Shown here: piece by piece, positions 8,886 to 18,710 of the stretch
Layout: the number at the start of each line of letters is the position of its first letter
Position numbering within the stretch: the first letter of the stretch is position 1
NCBI RefSeq assembly: GCF_003347635.1
Contig: NZ_QDFY01000002.1
Coordinates: forward strand, 496,001 to 560,000
Direction: 5' to 3'
DNA length: 64,000 nucleotides
From: Sphingosinicella terrae
Lineage (GTDB): Bacteria; Pseudomonadota; Alphaproteobacteria; Sphingomonadales; Sphingomonadaceae
Translations under genes and position numbers: made by a program
The notes under the pieces: model-generated
The model's input: only the letters and a program-made list of their open reading frames with translations
Database searches by the model: none
What the model was told of the DNA's origin: nothing

Positions 8886-11621
8886 ATGGCGGACAAAACC
8901 GCATCGCGGCGGCGTCGCCGGCTGTGGCACTTTGCCGACGCCGTGTTCGACGAGGCCAGCTGGAACCTGCGCGTCCGCGGCGAGCCGGTCGCCCTCGAAG
9001 GAAAGCCGCTCGAGCTCCTCCACGAATTGCTGCTGCGGGCAGGCGAGGTCGTCACCAAGGACGAGCTGCTCGACGCGGTATGGCCCGGCGTGACCGTCGT
9101 CGACGGCTCCCTCGCGACCGCCGTGTCGAAGCTGCGCAAGGCCTTGGGGCCGCATTCGGAGACAGTGATCGCAACGGTCCCCCGGATCGGCTATCGGCTT
9201 GCCTCGCCGGTCCGGATCGAGCGGAACGATGCCCCGCTGGAGCCGCGGTTCGCGTTCGCCGCCGGCGAAGGCGTGCCGGGCCGCGCGCAATGGCGGCTGG
9301 CCGAGCCGCTCGGCGGCACCGGCGCCGACGATGTCTGGCTGGCGCGGCACATCAAGACCGGCGAGCCGCGCGTGTTCAAGTTCGCCGACACGCCGGCGCG
9401 GCTGCGGGCCCTGAAGCGGGAGGCGGCGCTGGCGCGCCTGCTCTCCGCCGGGCTGGGCAAGGCGGCGCCGCTGCCGGCCCTGCTCGAATGGAATTTCGAG
9501 CAATCGCCTTATTTCGTCGAATATGCCTATGGCGGCCGCGACCTGGTGACGTGGGCGGCGCAGGCGCACGGTCTGGACGCCATCCCGCTGCGCGAGCGTC
9601 TCCAGGTCGCGGCGCGGATCGCCCGTGCCGTCGAGGCGGTCCACGGCATGGGCGTGCTGCACAAGGATCTGAAGCCGGCCAACATCCTCGTCGACGAAGG
9701 CGAGGGCGCGGAAGGCCCGGTGGTGCGGCTGATCGATTTCGGCAGCGGGCAGCTGCTCGACGACGCCCTGCTCGACACTTTCGCGATCACCCGTATCGAG
9801 CCGCCGGCGGCCGAGGCCGGCAGCCATTCGCGGTCCGGCACCGTCGCCTATCGCGCTCCGGAGCTGACCGGCGAGGCGGTGCCGACCGTCAAGAGCGACG
9901 TGTTCGCGCTGGGCCTGGTCCTCTACCAGCTTGCCGCGGGGGACTTCGACCGGACGCTGGCGCCTGGGTGGGAAAGCGGGGTCGAGGATCCGCTGCTTCG
10001 CGAGGACATTGCGGCGGCCGCGGCGCTGGCCCCGGCGGACCGACTGCCGGGCGCCGGAGCGCTCGCCGACCGGCTGGAGGCGCTGGAACGCCGCCGCAGC
10101 GAGGCTGCCGCCGAAGCGGAGCGGATCGCCCGGCAGGCGGAGCGGCGACGCCTGCAGGAGCGGCGAGCGGCTCGGCGCCCCTGGGTCCGCGCCGCCGCGG
10201 CCAGCCTCGTCGCCGGCCTCGTCGGAACTTCGTCTTTGGCCGCCTACGCGATCCACCAGCGCAATCAGGCGGTCGAAGCGCGGCGCATGTCGGAGGCAAG
10301 CTATGGATTCCTCGCCGAGGACGTCCTCGCCAGCGTCGACCCGGCACGTGCCTCGGCCGCCGACGAGACGCTGGTCGAGGTGGTCGGGAGGGCCGGCGCC
10401 GGCATCGACCGGAGATTTGCGGACCAGCCAGTGGTTGCGGCCAATCTCCACGCGACTCTCGCCCGCGCGTTCGACTTGCGCTCGGATTACGGCGCGGCCT
10501 TCCGCCATTACGAGGCGGCGGAGCGCGCTTATTCTCGCGCAGGCGCCGCGCGAACGGCACCGGCGATCCATGCCCGGCTGCAGCATGCCGGTGCGTTGGC
10601 GCTGTCGACGCGGCCGGGCTCACTCGACCGAGCAGCTGCCCTTCTGACGGCGGCGCGGCAGGCATTGGCTGGCGGCGCGGAGCGTCGGCCCGAGACCGAA
10701 GTCTGGCTGGCAAGCGCCGAGGGCACGATCGCCCTGGCCGGGGAGGATGTCACGTCGGCACGCGCGGCTTATGGCCGAGCTCACGCGGCCGCCGACCGAC
10801 TGCCCGAGCGTTTCACCGTCCGCCAGCGCCTGAATTTCGGTCAGCGCTACGCCTTCACCCTGCTGCGCCTGGGCGAGGGCGTCGAAGCCGAGCGCACGCT
10901 GCGCCCGCTGTTGATCGCCATGCGGCGCACGATGGGGCCGGAACATCCCGATACGCTGCTGCTGCGACTGAACCTCGCCCAGGCCCTCCTCGTCCAGCAG
11001 CGTTTCCCCGAAGTCGTCCGGGCACTCGATCCACTCTTGCCGATCATGGAGTCGCGACTGGGTGACGCGCATCGCCACACGCTCCTCCTGCTCTCGGTAC
11101 GGCAGCAGGCGCTCGGCTCTCTCGGCCGCTATTCCGAGGCGGCGGCGGATGGCGAGCGGGTCTGGCGCGCGGCGTCGGCGCGGGACGGAGGGTCCTCCTT
11201 CACGGCGGTGGCGGCGCGGACGGACGTCGGGATCTCGCACTGCCGCGCCGGCAATCTCGCAGGCGGGACGGAGCACATACGTGCGGCGCTCGCCTCGCTG
11301 CGCACCGATCTGGCCGGACGGATGGCGCTCGAGGACGCGGTCGAGGCGGCGCTCGCCGACTGTCTGATACCCATGCGTCGCTTCGACGAGGCTGAAGCCC
11401 TCCTGCGCGACATCGACCGGGAGCCCGTCGCGCAGCTCGTCGGCGATCGTCATTGGGGCGCGCAGGTCGACCTGGCGTTGGCCGAGATTGCGCTCGCCAG
11501 GGGCCGGCCGGACGCGGCGCGGACGCTGCTCGACCGCGCGCGCGGTCCTCTCGCCGCAAACGAGGATCGCTATGTTCGCGGACGGATCGCGGCGCTCGGG
11601 CGGGCTCTCGGCACGAGCTGA
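8886..11621 (+). CDS. Winged-helix DNA-binding / Ser-Thr kinase-like / TPR transmembrane fusion
   Basis: A 911-residue multidomain regulator. Residues about 12-100 form an OmpR-type winged helix (LEGKPLELLHELL, then VSKLRKALG and IGYRL). Residues about 135-400 form a protein-kinase domain with a lysine in RVFKFAD, HKDLKPANIL (catalytic Asp near 261) and IDFGSG. An arginine-rich segment and one membrane helix (about 435-458) follow, then a long C-terminal tetratricopeptide-like region. The start has a strong GGGGGG site. The DNA-binding and kinase domains would be cytoplasmic and the TPR part periplasmic, suggesting a one-protein membrane sensor/transcription factor. The glycine loop is poorly conserved, so kinase activity is not certain. 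Confidence 0.85.
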   Translation: MADKTASRRRRRLWHFADAVFDEASWNLRVRGEPVALEGKPLELLHELLLRAGEVVTKDELLDAVWPGVTVVDGSLATAVSKLRKALGPHSETVIATVPRIGYRLASPVRIERNDAPLEPRFAFAAGEGVPGRAQWRLAEPLGGTGADDVWLARHIKTGEPRVFKFADTPARLRALKREAALARLLSAGLGKAAPLPALLEWNFEQSPYFVEYAYGGRDLVTWAAQAHGLDAIPLRERLQVAARIARAVEAVHGMGVLHKDLKPANILVDEGEGAEGPVVRLIDFGSGQLLDDALLDTFAITRIEPPAAEAGSHSRSGTVAYRAPELTGEAVPTVKSDVFALGLVLYQLAAGDFDRTLAPGWESGVEDPLLREDIAAAAALAPADRLPGAGALADRLEALERRRSEAAAEAERIARQAERRRLQERRAARRPWVRAAAASLVAGLVGTSSLAAYAIHQRNQAVEARRMSEASYGFLAEDVLASVDPARASAADETLVEVVGRAGAGIDRRFADQPVVAANLHATLARAFDLRSDYGAAFRHYEAAERAYSRAGAARTAPAIHARLQHAGALALSTRPGSLDRAAALLTAARQALAGGAERRPETEVWLASAEGTIALAGEDVTSARAAYGRAHAAADRLPERFTVRQRLNFGQRYAFTLLRLGEGVEAERTLRPLLIAMRRTMGPEHPDTLLLRLNLAQALLVQQRFPEVVRALDPLLPIMESRLGDAHRHTLLLLSVRQQALGSLGRYSEAAADGERVWRAASARDGGSSFTAVAARTDVGISHCRAGNLAGGTEHIRAALASLRTDLAGRMALEDAVEAALADCLIPMRRFDEAEALLRDIDREPVAQLVGDRHWGAQVDLALAEIALARGRPDAARTLLDRARGPLAANEDRYVRGRIAALGRALGTS

Positions 11622-11642
11622 CGCGACGGGAACCGTCTCGCG

Positions 11643-13148
11643 CTACGGGAGCGCATCCGGGCCCGCCCGCCCGCGCGACGTCGTCTTCGACGCGGCTGCG
11701 GCTACCATTCCGGCCAGTCGCAAGGAATCGCGATAGCGGCGACCGACCGGGACCACTCTGCCGTCGGCGAGCTGCAGCTCCTGCCCGCCGCCCGGCCGCG
11801 AGGCGACGCGCGTGACATGGACCCGATTGACGGCGTAGCTCTTGTGGACGCGCAGGAAGCGATCGGAGAACTGGTCGAGCATCCGCGTCAAGTTCTGGGT
11901 GACGAGCAGGCGGCGGCCGTCGGCGAGCACGGCCTCGCAATAATCGTCGGCGGCCCTGACGTAGAGGATGTCGTGCTCCGGCGCGCGGTCGGTCCGCGCG
12001 CCGCTTCGGAGCTCGACGATATTCTCGCCCGCGGCCTGCGCTTCGGCGAGCCGGGAAGTCAGCGCCGCGGCGCGCGCCGCCGCGCCGTCGCGTTCCGTCC
12101 GCGCCCGCCGGAACGCAAGCACCTGCTCGGCGACGAGGGCGGCCAGGGTGGCGGCGATCCCGACATAATAGGCGCCGTCGAGGAAGCTCGCCTCGAGCCG
12201 GATCAGCAGCGCCGCGAGCAGGACGGCGCCGGCCATCGCCGCCCGCGCCCCGACGCGGCCGGACCTCCAGCCCCAGAAGCCCGCGACCAGTATGGCACCC
12301 AGGCCCGCCATCACGGCCGCAAGCGCCTTGAGGTCGTAGGCGCGCGGAAAGAGCAGGGCGGCGACGGCGGCCGCGGCGGTGACGAGGACCAGCGCCTTGG
12401 CGCGATTCGGAGCGAAGCGATGCGCGGCATAGCCGGAGGCGGCGACGGCGGTCGCCGCGGCGAGCAGGGCGATGGCGGCGACCCGCACCAGATGCCAGGG
12501 ATAGGGATAAGGAATGAAGGCGCGTGCGACTTCGGCGCCGAGCTGCGCGGTCGCCAGCGCCGATGCCGCCGCCGCCCAGCGGGCCAGTCGGTCGGCTCGG
12601 TCGGTCATGGCCGCCGCACCGAAATAGAGGCCGGACGCAAGCAGCGCTCCAAGCGTGAGCAAAGCGGGGAGATAATAAGCGATCCCAGGCAAGCGGGGGG
12701 TCTCGTAGAGCGAGACGGCGACGAAATGGACCGGCTGCTGCACCGGCAGCCAGAGGTGATGCGACGTCATTCGCACCTGCAGGCGATTGGCCCCCGCCCG
12801 GACCAATGACGGCGGCACCGGAATGGCCGCGACGAACCGCCCCGGCCGCTCCCCGGCGGCGTCGGCGGCGGGGCGGCCGTTGAGGCCGATCAGCCGCCCG
12901 TTCCAGAAGATCTCGGCGCTCGCCATTGCGGTGATCCAGACCATCGGCGTGCGCTCGAGCGGCAGCGCCCGGGGGTCGACCTGGATGTCCTGCTCGATCC
13001 AGACTTCGCCCCGGTCGGGCCGCAGATCGGCGAAGTCGGTGGGGGTGCAGTCCCGGCCAGGCGCGGCGCAGGACAGGACAGGGCCCGACGCCAGCGGCGG
13101 CGCGGCCGCGATCAGGAGGAGCGCGAGGAGCGCGATCGCCAGTCTCAT
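11643..13148 (-). CDS. Membrane LytTR-family transcriptional regulator
   Basis: Protein of about 501 residues: signal peptide or first helix, a periplasmic beta-rich domain (about 25-165, with IFWNGRLIGLNG), seven or so membrane helices (about 170-360), a short coiled linker and a C-terminal LytTR DNA-binding domain (about 395-490; FLRVHKSYAVN and VPVGRRY are typical). The layout resembles 7TM-DISM receptors fused to LytTR. The ATG at 13148 gives a clean signal sequence; an upstream GTG at 13193 is less likely. It is divergent from the alpha/beta hydrolase at 13283, a possible target. Confidence 0.85.
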   Translation of the reverse strand: MRLAIALLALLLIAAAPPLASGPVLSCAAPGRDCTPTDFADLRPDRGEVWIEQDIQVDPRALPLERTPMVWITAMASAEIFWNGRLIGLNGRPAADAAGERPGRFVAAIPVPPSLVRAGANRLQVRMTSHHLWLPVQQPVHFVAVSLYETPRLPGIAYYLPALLTLGALLASGLYFGAAAMTDRADRLARWAAAASALATAQLGAEVARAFIPYPYPWHLVRVAAIALLAAATAVAASGYAAHRFAPNRAKALVLVTAAAAVAALLFPRAYDLKALAAVMAGLGAILVAGFWGWRSGRVGARAAMAGAVLLAALLIRLEASFLDGAYYVGIAATLAALVAEQVLAFRRARTERDGAAARAAALTSRLAEAQAAGENIVELRSGARTDRAPEHDILYVRAADDYCEAVLADGRRLLVTQNLTRMLDQFSDRFLRVHKSYAVNRVHVTRVASRPGGGQELQLADGRVVPVGRRYRDSLRLAGMVAAAASKTTSRGRAGPDALP

Positions 13149-13282
13149 GGCGGAGTCATAAGCGCCCACCGACGACCTGTCTTTGTCGTTCACCGAGCCG
13201 GCCGGTCGTTCACCGATTGGCGGATGGACGCCGCGGCGGCCCGCCTCCAGCCGGTGCGAACCCGTCGAAAAGAGGATCGACC

Positions 13283-14701
13283 ATGAAAACCTGGCTTCGC
13301 CTGCCCGCCGCCATCGGCCTGCTCCTGCTCTCGCCGCTGCCGGCCGCGGCGCAGTCCGATCTGCGGATGGAGCCGTACCGCTTCCGCCTGGCCGACGGGT
13401 CGGAGATCGACGCCGAGCGCGGCCGCTTCACGGTCCCGGAGGATCGCGCCGACCCGCGATCGCGGCGGATCGAGATCGGGTTCGTGCGCTTCCGCTCGAC
13501 CAGCCCGGCGCCGGGGGCGCCGATCGTCTATCTCGCCGGCGGGCCGGGCGGGTCCGGCGCCGGCACCGCCCGCGGCCCGCGCCAGCCGATCTTCCTCGCC
13601 TTGCGTCAGGTGGCGGACGTCATCGCGCTCGACCAGCGCGGCGTCGGCCTGTCCGATGCCATCCCTCCCTGCGCCGCCGAGCGGCCGCTGGACCCGTCGC
13701 TGCCGCTCGGCGAGGCGACGCTGACCGCATATTATCGCGACACGCTGCGCAGCTGCCTCGAGCGCTGGCGCGCCGCCGGCGTCTCCCCGTCCGGCTATAC
13801 GACCGAGCAGAGCGCCGAGGATATCGAGGATCTTCGGCGCGCGCTCGGCGCCGAGCGAATCGACCTGTGGGCCATCTCCTACGGCACCCATCTCGCGCTG
13901 GCGCTGATGCGGCGCCATCCCGGATCGGTCGGCCGCGCCGCCTTCGCGTCGGTGGAGGGGCTCGGCCAGACGGTGAAGCGCCCGGCGTCGGTCGACGCCG
14001 CCTTCACCCGGATCGAAGGAGCGGCCGCGCCCGGGCTCACCGCCTTGATGCGGCGCGTCCATGCGCGGTTCGATGCCGAGCCGCAGGCCTTCATCCTGCC
14101 CGCCGGCGAATCCGGTCCGGTGACGGTCCGCGCCGATTCCTTCGTTCTTCGCATGCTTGCCGGCTTCATGGCGAAGAATCCCGACGGGATCGACGGACTC
14201 GCCGCCGCCTATCGCGCGCTCGATGCGGGCAATCCCGATCCGCTGGCGCCGCTGATCCACCGCTTCGTCTATGCCGAGCCGCTGGAAATGAGCGGCATGG
14301 CCGAGCTGATGGACATCGCCTCGGGCATTTCGGACCCGCGGCTCGCCGAGTTTCGCGAGCAGGCCGGCACGGCTCTGCTCGGCTCGGCCCTGAACTTCCC
14401 GATGCCCCAGCTGCGCGGCGAGGTGACGGGGCTCGATCTCGGCGACGCCTTCCGGACCGAGCTGGCGGCGAGCCATCCGGTGTTGCTCTTCTCGGGCGAT
14501 CTCGACGTCCGTACGCCGCTCGAGGACCAGGCCGAGGCGACGGCAGGACTGTCTGGCCTCCACCGGATCCTGGTTCGCAACGGCGGCCACGATCTGTTCG
14601 AGGCCCATCCCGACGTTCCCACCATCCTCGTCGACTTCTTCGCCGGACGGCCGGTGACGGTGACCGAGCTCAGCCTGCCCAGTCCCGCCGGCACGCCCTG
14701 A
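13283..14701 (+). CDS. Secreted alpha/beta hydrolase, TAP/proline-iminopeptidase type
   Basis: Protein of 472 residues with a signal peptide ending AAAQ, hence probably periplasmic or secreted. The fold is shown by the oxyanion-loop motif AGGPGGSG, DQRGVGLSD, the nucleophile elbow ISYGTH (Ser), a C-terminal Asp in FSGDLDVRTP and the catalytic His in NGGHDLF. This combination is typical of tripeptidyl or prolyl aminopeptidase-like hydrolases. The ATG at 13283 follows AGAGGA at the right spacing. It diverges from the LytTR regulator. The natural substrate (peptide versus ester) is not evident. Confidence 0.88.
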   Translation: MKTWLRLPAAIGLLLLSPLPAAAQSDLRMEPYRFRLADGSEIDAERGRFTVPEDRADPRSRRIEIGFVRFRSTSPAPGAPIVYLAGGPGGSGAGTARGPRQPIFLALRQVADVIALDQRGVGLSDAIPPCAAERPLDPSLPLGEATLTAYYRDTLRSCLERWRAAGVSPSGYTTEQSAEDIEDLRRALGAERIDLWAISYGTHLALALMRRHPGSVGRAAFASVEGLGQTVKRPASVDAAFTRIEGAAAPGLTALMRRVHARFDAEPQAFILPAGESGPVTVRADSFVLRMLAGFMAKNPDGIDGLAAAYRALDAGNPDPLAPLIHRFVYAEPLEMSGMAELMDIASGISDPRLAEFREQAGTALLGSALNFPMPQLRGEVTGLDLGDAFRTELAASHPVLLFSGDLDVRTPLEDQAEATAGLSGLHRILVRNGGHDLFEAHPDVPTILVDFFAGRPVTVTELSLPSPAGTP

Positions 14702-14787
14702 GCCGAGACTGTCCCGACGCGGCACGTCCGGCATGAAGCGTCGATCGGCGCTTGCAACCTTCTGGTAAATGAAATCTTAATGACGGC

Positions 14788-14985
14788 ATGAACCGTCTGT
14801 CGCCCTGGATCGTGCGCCGCGATCCCGCTCCCCTCTCACCGCGCCGGGCCGCGCCGGCCGCCATGGCGCTCACCCGTTCGCAGCCCTTCGCTGGGTTCGA
14901 GGCCGGCTCGTCGCTCGAGGATCTCAAGCTCTTCGCGACCGGCTGGATCGGCGGCCTCATCTTCTTCGGCACCCTGTTCGGCTAG
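14788..14985 (+). CDS. Small hypothetical protein with C-terminal membrane segment
   Basis: A 65-residue reading frame with a basic, proline-rich N-terminus and a C-terminal hydrophobic stretch (FATGWIGGLIFFGTLFG) that could span or associate with the membrane. The composition shift from charged to hydrophobic, and the conserved-looking tail, favour a real gene. There is no strong ribosome-binding site and no functional clue. It converges on the MFS gene at 15032. Confidence 0.5.
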   Translation: MNRLSPWIVRRDPAPLSPRRAAPAAMALTRSQPFAGFEAGSSLEDLKLFATGWIGGLIFFGTLFG

Positions 14986-15031
14986 CGCCGCATTCCCGCC
15001 GACATAGATTCAAATATTTTAGTCGCACGGC

Positions 15032-16369
15032 TCACACCGTCGGCGGCAGACCTTCCGCATCGGCGCATTCATTGTCGCGGCAGGCCTTGTGGAGCTTCCA
15101 GGCCAGCCAGGCCGAGACCAGGCACATCGCTGCCGCGAGCAGCAGCTGGTCGGCGGTGGCGACGCCGGCCAAGGAGAGGCCGATGGCGAGCAGCGAGCCG
15201 ACCACCATCGCGCCCGAATTGACGATGTTGTTGGCCGCGACCGTGCGCGCCGCCTCGGCCTTGCGCACCGTCGTCGTCAGGAAGGCGTAGAGGGGAACGA
15301 CGAACATGCCGCCGGCGACGGCGATGCCGAGCAAGGAGGCGAGCAGCAGCCACACCCCGTCATGGGCCATGAACGCGCCGATATCGTAGAGCGTGTCGCC
15401 GGGCGCGCCGATCCAGCGCACTGCGCACAGGTGGAAGGCGACGACGAACAGGCCCATGAAGATCACCGAAGGTGCCGAATAGCGGGCGGAGACCTGGCCC
15501 TTGAGCAGTCGGTTGACCGCGACCGATCCGATCGCCACGCCGACCGAGAAGATGGCGAGGAACAGGCTGGCGACCGCGCGGTCGGCGGTCAGCACGTTCT
15601 TCACCAGCGGCGGGAACTGGATGAACAGCACCGAACCGATCGTCCAGAAGAAGCTGATCGAGACGATGGCCAGGAACAGGCGCGGGATATGCATCGTCGC
15701 GCCGACGAGCCGCACCGAGGAACGGATGACGTTGAGGTCGATCCGGTGCCCCTCCTCGAGCGCCGGCGCAGGCGGCACCTGTCGCCCCGCGACATAGCCG
15801 ACCAGCGCGACCAGGATGACACCCACCGCCGAGGCCTCGACCGGGATGATGCCGGCGAGGATGGTGCCTCCGAGGATGGCGAGATAGGTGCCCGCCTCGA
15901 CCAGGCCGGTGCCGCCGAGCACCTCGTCGGGTTTCAGATGCTGCGGCAGGATCGCATATTTGATCGGTCCGAAGAAGGTCGAGTGGATGCCCATCGCGAA
16001 CAAGGCGAGCAGCATCAGCGGGATGGCGATCGTGCCGGTATCGATGCCCAGCCAGGCGAGGAACAATCCGGAGGCGCCGACGATCATGATCAGGATCTCG
16101 GCCAGCTTCACCAGCCGGATGATCTTCGCCTTGTCGCGCGCATCGGCAAGCTGCCCGGACAGCGCCGACAGCAGGAAGAAAGGGAGGATGAACAGGCCCG
16201 TCGCGATCGCGCTGAACCAGGTCTCCGACTTTTCGTCGTTATAGACCTGGTAGACGACGAACAGCACCATCGCGTTCTTGAACAGATTGTCGTTGAACGC
16301 GCCCAACAGCTGGGTGACGAACAGCGGCAGGAAGCGGCGCTGACCGAGCAGGTGAAGCGATGAAGTCAT
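15032..16369 (-). CDS. MFS transporter, LplT (lysophospholipid transporter)-like
   Basis: A 445-residue, roughly 12-helix inner-membrane protein. The N-terminal GAFNDNLFKNAMV and the segment HSTFFGPIKYAILPQHL match the LplT branch of the major facilitator superfamily, which flips lysophospholipids for re-acylation. In many proteobacteria this domain is fused to PlsC and acyl-ACP synthetase domains; here it stands alone and no acyltransferase lies beside it. The downstream aminopeptidase gene is on the same strand 35 bases upstream. Substrate assignment is by family only. Confidence 0.85.
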   Translation of the reverse strand: MTSSLHLLGQRRFLPLFVTQLLGAFNDNLFKNAMVLFVVYQVYNDEKSETWFSAIATGLFILPFFLLSALSGQLADARDKAKIIRLVKLAEILIMIVGASGLFLAWLGIDTGTIAIPLMLLALFAMGIHSTFFGPIKYAILPQHLKPDEVLGGTGLVEAGTYLAILGGTILAGIIPVEASAVGVILVALVGYVAGRQVPPAPALEEGHRIDLNVIRSSVRLVGATMHIPRLFLAIVSISFFWTIGSVLFIQFPPLVKNVLTADRAVASLFLAIFSVGVAIGSVAVNRLLKGQVSARYSAPSVIFMGLFVVAFHLCAVRWIGAPGDTLYDIGAFMAHDGVWLLLASLLGIAVAGGMFVVPLYAFLTTTVRKAEAARTVAANNIVNSGAMVVGSLLAIGLSLAGVATADQLLLAAAMCLVSAWLAWKLHKACRDNECADAEGLPPTV

Positions 16370-16404
16370 CGGAACGGCGAGCGCTGTCCGGTCGGCACGT
16401 CAGG

Positions 16405-17961
16405 TCAGCGGTCGCCGGCGGACGGCACGGCGCGGAAATCGCGCACGAAGCGGTCGAGCAGCCGGATGCCGAATCCCGCCATCCCCTCCGGCACGATCGG
16501 CGTGCCGCTGTTGCGCACGTCGACGCCGGCAATGTCGAGATGGGCCCAGGGCGTCCGATCGACGAAGCTGCCGATGAAATGGGCGCCAAGTCCCGCCCCC
16601 GGTCCGCCGCCCTCCACTACGTTCTGGATGTCGGCAACCCGCGATTCCATGTCCTCGGCATAATTGTCGTGGAGCGGCAGCCGCCAAAGCGGCTCGCCGG
16701 ACGTACGGCCGGCCGCGATGAGCTGGTCGGCGAGCGCATCGCTGCGGCTGAACAGGCCGGCATATTCGTCGCCGAGCGCGGTGCTGACCGCGCCGGTCAG
16801 GGTGGCGACGTCGACGATCGCGGCGGGGCGGAATCGCTGCTCGGCGAGCGCGACCGCGTCGGCGAGGACCAGCCGCCCTTCCGCGTCGGTGTTGATGATC
16901 TCGATCGTCCGGCCGTTCATCGCGCGGACGACGTCGCCGGGGCGGGTGGCGCCGCCGCCCGGCATGTTCTCGGCCAAGGCGGCGATGGCGACGACGTTCA
17001 CCGGCGCCCGCGAACGGGCGAGGCTGAGCACGGCGCCCACCACAGCGGCGGCGCCGCCCATGTCGCCCTTCATCGCCCACATGCCGTTGCCCGGCTTCAG
17101 CGAGATGCCGCCCGAATCGAAGGTGATGCCCTTGCCGGCCAGCACGACGGGCGCACCCTCGGCGCCGCGATACTCGACGATGAGCATGCGCGGCGGCCGC
17201 TCCGATCCGCGGCCGACCGCCAGGATCGCATTCATCCCCATCCGCTCCATCGCGGCGACGTCGAGCGCCTCGATGCGGACATTGGCGACGCCGCGAAAGG
17301 CTTCGCGCGTGCGGTCGACGAACGTTTCCGGATAGAGGATGTTGGCCGGCTCGGTGGCGAGGTCGCGCGCAAACAGGACGGCCTCGGCGAGCGCCGCGCC
17401 GCCGCGCTGCCATTCGGCCTCGGCCTCGCGGGCCTGCGGGGTCAGGATAGTCAGCGGCGCTTCCTCGCCGGCGCGGCGCGGCCGCTCGGGATCCGCCGAT
17501 CGATAGCGATCGAAGCGATAGCCGCCGAGGTAGGCGCCGACGCCGATCTGGGCCGCGGCCGCCGGGCCGCCGATCCCGTCCGGCGCGACGATCGTCACAG
17601 GACCGTCCTCGCGCGCAGTCTCCTGCGCGGCGGTGCCGCCAATCTCCTGGAGCCGGACAGCGGGGTCGCCGTCGCCTTCGGTGCCGACGATCAGGATCTG
17701 CGACCAGGGGCCGAGGCCGCGCAGGCTGAGCTTGCTGTTCGCGCGGTAGCGGAAATCGGCCGCGGCGAGCGCCCGGGCGACCGCGTCCCGCGTCGCCGGG
17801 TCGAGCATCGATCCGCGCCGGGCAAGCTCGTCGGCGCTGCCGAGCGGGAGCACCAGCGCGCCCGCGTTCGGCGGGGTATCGGCGAAGCGTATCGGACGGG
17901 CGGCGTGGGCGGTCGAGAGGGCGGTGGCGGCGAGAAAGGCGAGGGCGATCAGGCGGCGCAT
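16405..17961 (-). CDS. Secreted leucyl aminopeptidase (M17 family)
   Basis: A 518-residue di-metal aminopeptidase. The metal and active-site motifs GKGITFDSGGISLKP, MKGDMGGAAA and the signature NTDAEGRLVLADA are all intact. Unlike cytoplasmic PepA, the N-terminus here is a signal peptide (MRRLIALAF, ending AHAA), so it should act in the periplasm or outside the cell. The ATG at 17961 follows GGAG; the frame extends to 18129 without such a site. It diverges from pgsA at 18132. Confidence 0.92.
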   Translation of the reverse strand: MRRLIALAFLAATALSTAHAARPIRFADTPPNAGALVLPLGSADELARRGSMLDPATRDAVARALAAADFRYRANSKLSLRGLGPWSQILIVGTEGDGDPAVRLQEIGGTAAQETAREDGPVTIVAPDGIGGPAAAAQIGVGAYLGGYRFDRYRSADPERPRRAGEEAPLTILTPQAREAEAEWQRGGAALAEAVLFARDLATEPANILYPETFVDRTREAFRGVANVRIEALDVAAMERMGMNAILAVGRGSERPPRMLIVEYRGAEGAPVVLAGKGITFDSGGISLKPGNGMWAMKGDMGGAAAVVGAVLSLARSRAPVNVVAIAALAENMPGGGATRPGDVVRAMNGRTIEIINTDAEGRLVLADAVALAEQRFRPAAIVDVATLTGAVSTALGDEYAGLFSRSDALADQLIAAGRTSGEPLWRLPLHDNYAEDMESRVADIQNVVEGGGPGAGLGAHFIGSFVDRTPWAHLDIAGVDVRNSGTPIVPEGMAGFGIRLLDRFVRDFRAVPSAGDR

Positions 17962-18131
17962 AGATTCTCCAGGGCTGGCGACGAAACGGCGAACGCGGCC
18001 TGGCCGGGTGGCCTCGGACGCGCTCCTGCTGAGCCCAAGTGCTTCCTTGGCCGACCGTGGCGGACGGCACAAGCCGTCACGTCCGCGCGCCTCTCCCAAT
18101 CCGGGAGCGAAGCCGCTAAGGCGGCGCACGG

Positions 18132-18701
18132 ATGCTGACGCTGCCGAACCTGCTGACGCTCTCGCGAATCCTGGCTGTGCCGATTCTCGTCTTCCTGCTG
18201 TGGAAGCCGGGCTGGTACGATTATGCCGTCACCTTCGTGCTCTACTGCCTGGTCGGCATCACCGACTATTTCGACGGTTATCTGGCCCGGGCCCAGGGGA
18301 CGGTCTCGCGGCTCGGCGTCTTCCTCGATCCCATTGCCGACAAGATCATGGTGGCGGCCGTGATTGTGATGCTGATCGCCCGGCCGCCGCTGCAGGGGGC
18401 AGCGCCGATCATCGCCGACTGGCATCTCATCCCCGCGCTCGTCATCCTGTTGCGGGAGATCATCGTCTCGGGCCTTCGCGAGTTCCTCGCGGGCCTGCGC
18501 ATCTCGGTCCCGGTCAGCCAGCTCGCCAAATGGAAGACGACGCTCCAGCTCGTCGCGCTCGGCGCCCTGATCCTGTCCGGCGCGGTGCCGCATTGGGCCT
18601 GGGTCCATGTCGTCGGCCTAGCCAGCCTGTGGGCGGCGGCGGCGATCACCCTGTTGACCGGCTGGGACTATCTGCGCGTCGGCCTGCGGCATATGGACTG
18701 A
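18132..18701 (+). CDS. pgsA: CDP-diacylglycerol-glycerol-3-phosphate 3-phosphatidyltransferase
   Basis: A 189-residue multispanning inner-membrane enzyme that makes phosphatidylglycerol phosphate, the committed step to phosphatidylglycerol and cardiolipin. The full CDP-alcohol phosphotransferase motif is visible: DYFDGYLAR, then a glycine (LG) and DPIADK, giving the D-x2-D-G-x2-A-R-x8-G-x3-D-x3-D pattern. The N-terminal TLPNLLTLSRI is also typical of PgsA. Length is normal. The moaD-like gene starts 9 bases downstream, so the three genes 18132-19397 are probably one operon. Confidence 0.95.
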   Translation: MLTLPNLLTLSRILAVPILVFLLWKPGWYDYAVTFVLYCLVGITDYFDGYLARAQGTVSRLGVFLDPIADKIMVAAVIVMLIARPPLQGAAPIIADWHLIPALVILLREIIVSGLREFLAGLRISVPVSQLAKWKTTLQLVALGALILSGAVPHWAWVHVVGLASLWAAAAITLLTGWDYLRVGLRHMD

Positions 18702-18710
18702 AGGGGGGGC

